A DNA stretch of 7,826 nt. Origin: an uncultured Lachnospiraceae bacterium. GTDB lineage: Bacteria > Bacillota > Clostridia > Lachnospirales > Lachnospiraceae. The translations under genes and the position numbers were made by a program. The notes beneath the pieces were generated by a model. It did not search any database and had not been told where the DNA came from. It was given only the letters and a program-made list of their open reading frames with translations. The stretch covers positions 1 to 7,826 of the forward strand of contig CAMPBP010000050.1 of assembly GCA_946639085.1 (NCBI GenBank), given 5' to 3'. Below are positions 6,973-7,826 of this stretch, piece by piece; positions within the stretch are counted from its first letter, which is position 1, and the number at the start of each line of letters is the position of its first letter.

Positions 6973-7686
6973 ATGAAAGTTGAAGTATTGTTTCCCGAGG
7001 TTTGCAACCTTTACGGGGACCTTATGAATATTGAATATTTGAAGCGTTCCGCAGGCGGTTTCGATGTTATCGAGACGTCGCTTAAGTCAGAGCCTTACTT
7101 TGCGTCAAACGACGACGTTTCCCTTATCTACATGGGAACCATGACGGAGAGCGCACAGGAACTGGTGCTTAAAGCGTTAAAGCCGTACAAAGAACGCATT
7201 GAAAGCCTCATAGACGCGGGAAAGATATTCCTCATCACCGGTAACGCCCTTGAGATATTCGGCGAATACATCGAAAACGAGGACGGCTCAAGGATAGAGT
7301 GCCTTGGCATCTTTAAGACCCATGCGGTAAGAAAGATGCTTGAAAGATACAATTCGCTGTATGTGGGCAAGTTTGCCGAAGACATGGATATTGTTGGATT
7401 TAAGAGCCAGTTCACTCATTCCTACGGTGAGTTCGAAGGTCTTTTCAAGACGGTACGAGGCGACGGATTAAATCCGGAAACAAAGGCGGAAGGTATAAAG
7501 AAAAACAACTTCTTCGCCACCTACATCATTGGACCGATACTCGTGCTCAACCCGCCCTTTACCGTATTTTTGTTAAGGCTCATGGGACTTGAAAACAAAA
7601 CGGCCGCCTACGAAGAAGCGGCCATGGATGTGTATGAACACAGACTTGAAGAATTTATGCAGCCTACGAGAGGCCTGACTTATTAA
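6973..7686 (+). CDS. gatD: GatD-like class I glutamine amidotransferase domain protein lacking catalytic Cys and His
   Basis: A 237-aa protein with the CobB/CobQ-type amidotransferase fold seen in GatD: NLYGD at 12-16, YMGTMTESAQE (53-63) in place of the GGGQDxEQ segment, EGIKKNN at 173-179 and TYIIGPILVLNPP at 183-195. GatD normally hydrolyses glutamine and passes ammonia to MurT. The position of the nucleophile elbow (usually CGGYQxLG) reads TGNALEIFG at 89-97, with no cysteine. The catalytic histidine of TYxHGP is Ile186. The only cysteines are Cys11 and Cys110, neither at the active site. Glutaminase activity is therefore not expected; a structural or regulatory role beside MurT, or use of free ammonia by the partner, is inferred. 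The start is set by AAAAGGA at 6961-6967, five bases from ATG, 12 bases after the murT stop. A terminator follows immediately. The family placement is firm; the symbol is by homology only. Confidence 0.85.
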   Translation: MKVEVLFPEVCNLYGDLMNIEYLKRSAGGFDVIETSLKSEPYFASNDDVSLIYMGTMTESAQELVLKALKPYKERIESLIDAGKIFLITGNALEIFGEYIENEDGSRIECLGIFKTHAVRKMLERYNSLYVGKFAEDMDIVGFKSQFTHSYGEFEGLFKTVRGDGLNPETKAEGIKKNNFFATYIIGPILVLNPPFTVFLLRLMGLENKTAAYEEAAMDVYEHRLEEFMQPTRGLTY

Positions 7687-7825
7687 CGATCACAAGCAGC
7701 ATTCCTTCCGAAAGGGAGATTGCTGCTTTTTCTTTTTGCAGTTTGTTACTGAGCCCGAGAGGAAAAGAGTTGTTTAAAGTGATATCTTCCACGTCGTACT
7801 CACTTCCCGTTATCGATACGTTCTT
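7664..7825 (-). CDS. C-terminal end of a convergent gene, possibly PP2C/SpoIIE-type phosphatase (5' end outside window)
   Basis: Reading leftwards from 7825, 53 codons are open before TAG (bases 7664-7666). The other two minus frames close almost at once. The codons favour AAC, GAC, GAT, ATC and GAA as in the neighbouring genes, which supports real coding. The protein has SFPLGL followed about 15 residues later by ISLSEGMLLVIVNKSG, a spacing that recalls the PLG ... L..GD.LVL.TDG segment of SpoIIE/RsbU phosphatases, but the DG is replaced by SG and the chain ends there, so this assignment is weak. It overlaps the last 23 bases of gatD and covers that operon's terminator. If it is not coding, the stretch 7738-7826 holds nothing else I recognise. 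Confidence 0.4.
   Translation of the reverse strand, partial: KNVSITGSEYDVEDITLNNSFPLGLSNKLQKEKAAISLSEGMLLVIVNKSGLS
7694..7737 (+). terminator. Rho-independent terminator of the patatin-murT-gatD unit
   Basis: AAGCAGCA (7694-7701) pairs perfectly with TGCTGCTT (7721-7728). Inside, CCTT (7704-7707) pairs with AAGG (7712-7715) around CCGA. A T-rich tract, T5-C-T5, ends the element. It begins seven bases after the gatD stop. The minus-strand side lacks a comparable T-run after the stem, so it should act mainly on the rightward transcript. Confidence 0.88.
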
Positions 7826-7826
7826 G

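Noticed and set aside
7743..7826. Open plus-strand frame downstream of the terminator
   Set aside because: There is no ribosome binding site and no ATG, and codon use is poor compared with the minus-strand frame over the same bases.

Overview
The window looks like a chromosomal segment from a Gram-positive anaerobe of class Clostridia, most likely a Lachnospiraceae-type genome. The reasons are an AddAB (not RecBCD) recombination nuclease pair, strong AGGAGG/AAAGGA ribosome binding sites, MurT/GatD-type genes, mid-range GC content and protein divergence typical of that group. The genus is an inference from general character, not from a search. Base composition and codon choice look even throughout, with no sign of transfer, insertion sequences, phage genes, tRNA, rRNA or CRISPR.

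Layout: (1) 2-1150 is the 3' part of addB, with the RecB-type nuclease domain and the iron-sulfur cysteines; the gene begins outside the window. (2) 1131-4670 is a complete addA helicase-nuclease gene that overlaps addB by 20 bases. (3) 4671-4717 is a short leader that appears to start a new transcription unit: an extended -10 promoter sits in the end of addA, and a hairpin lies between the Shine-Dalgarno sequence and the next start codon. (4) 4718-5578 encodes a YjjU-like patatin-family lipid hydrolase. (5) 5590-6960 and 6973-7686 encode a MurT-like Mur ligase and a GatD-like amidotransferase, tightly spaced and followed by a clear intrinsic terminator at 7694-7737. (6) On the minus strand, an open frame enters from the right edge and stops inside the end of gatD, probably the C-terminus of a convergent gene.

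AddA and AddB form the enzyme that processes double-strand breaks for recombination. The second unit points to the cell envelope: a lipid hydrolase plus a pair related to MurT-GatD, which normally amidates D-glutamate of lipid II.

The two observations most worth following are these. First, the GatD-like protein has neither the nucleophilic cysteine nor the catalytic histidine of a class I glutamine amidotransferase, and the MurT-like partner also seems to lack the aspartate that completes the triad, so this looks like a coordinated, catalytically silent variant of the complex. Second, the first 130 bases of the murT-like gene contain a four-segment set of pairing sequences ending in a GC-rich stem plus T6. 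This is the layout of a transcription attenuator, but placed inside the coding region. There is no gene-free stretch over 300 bases.
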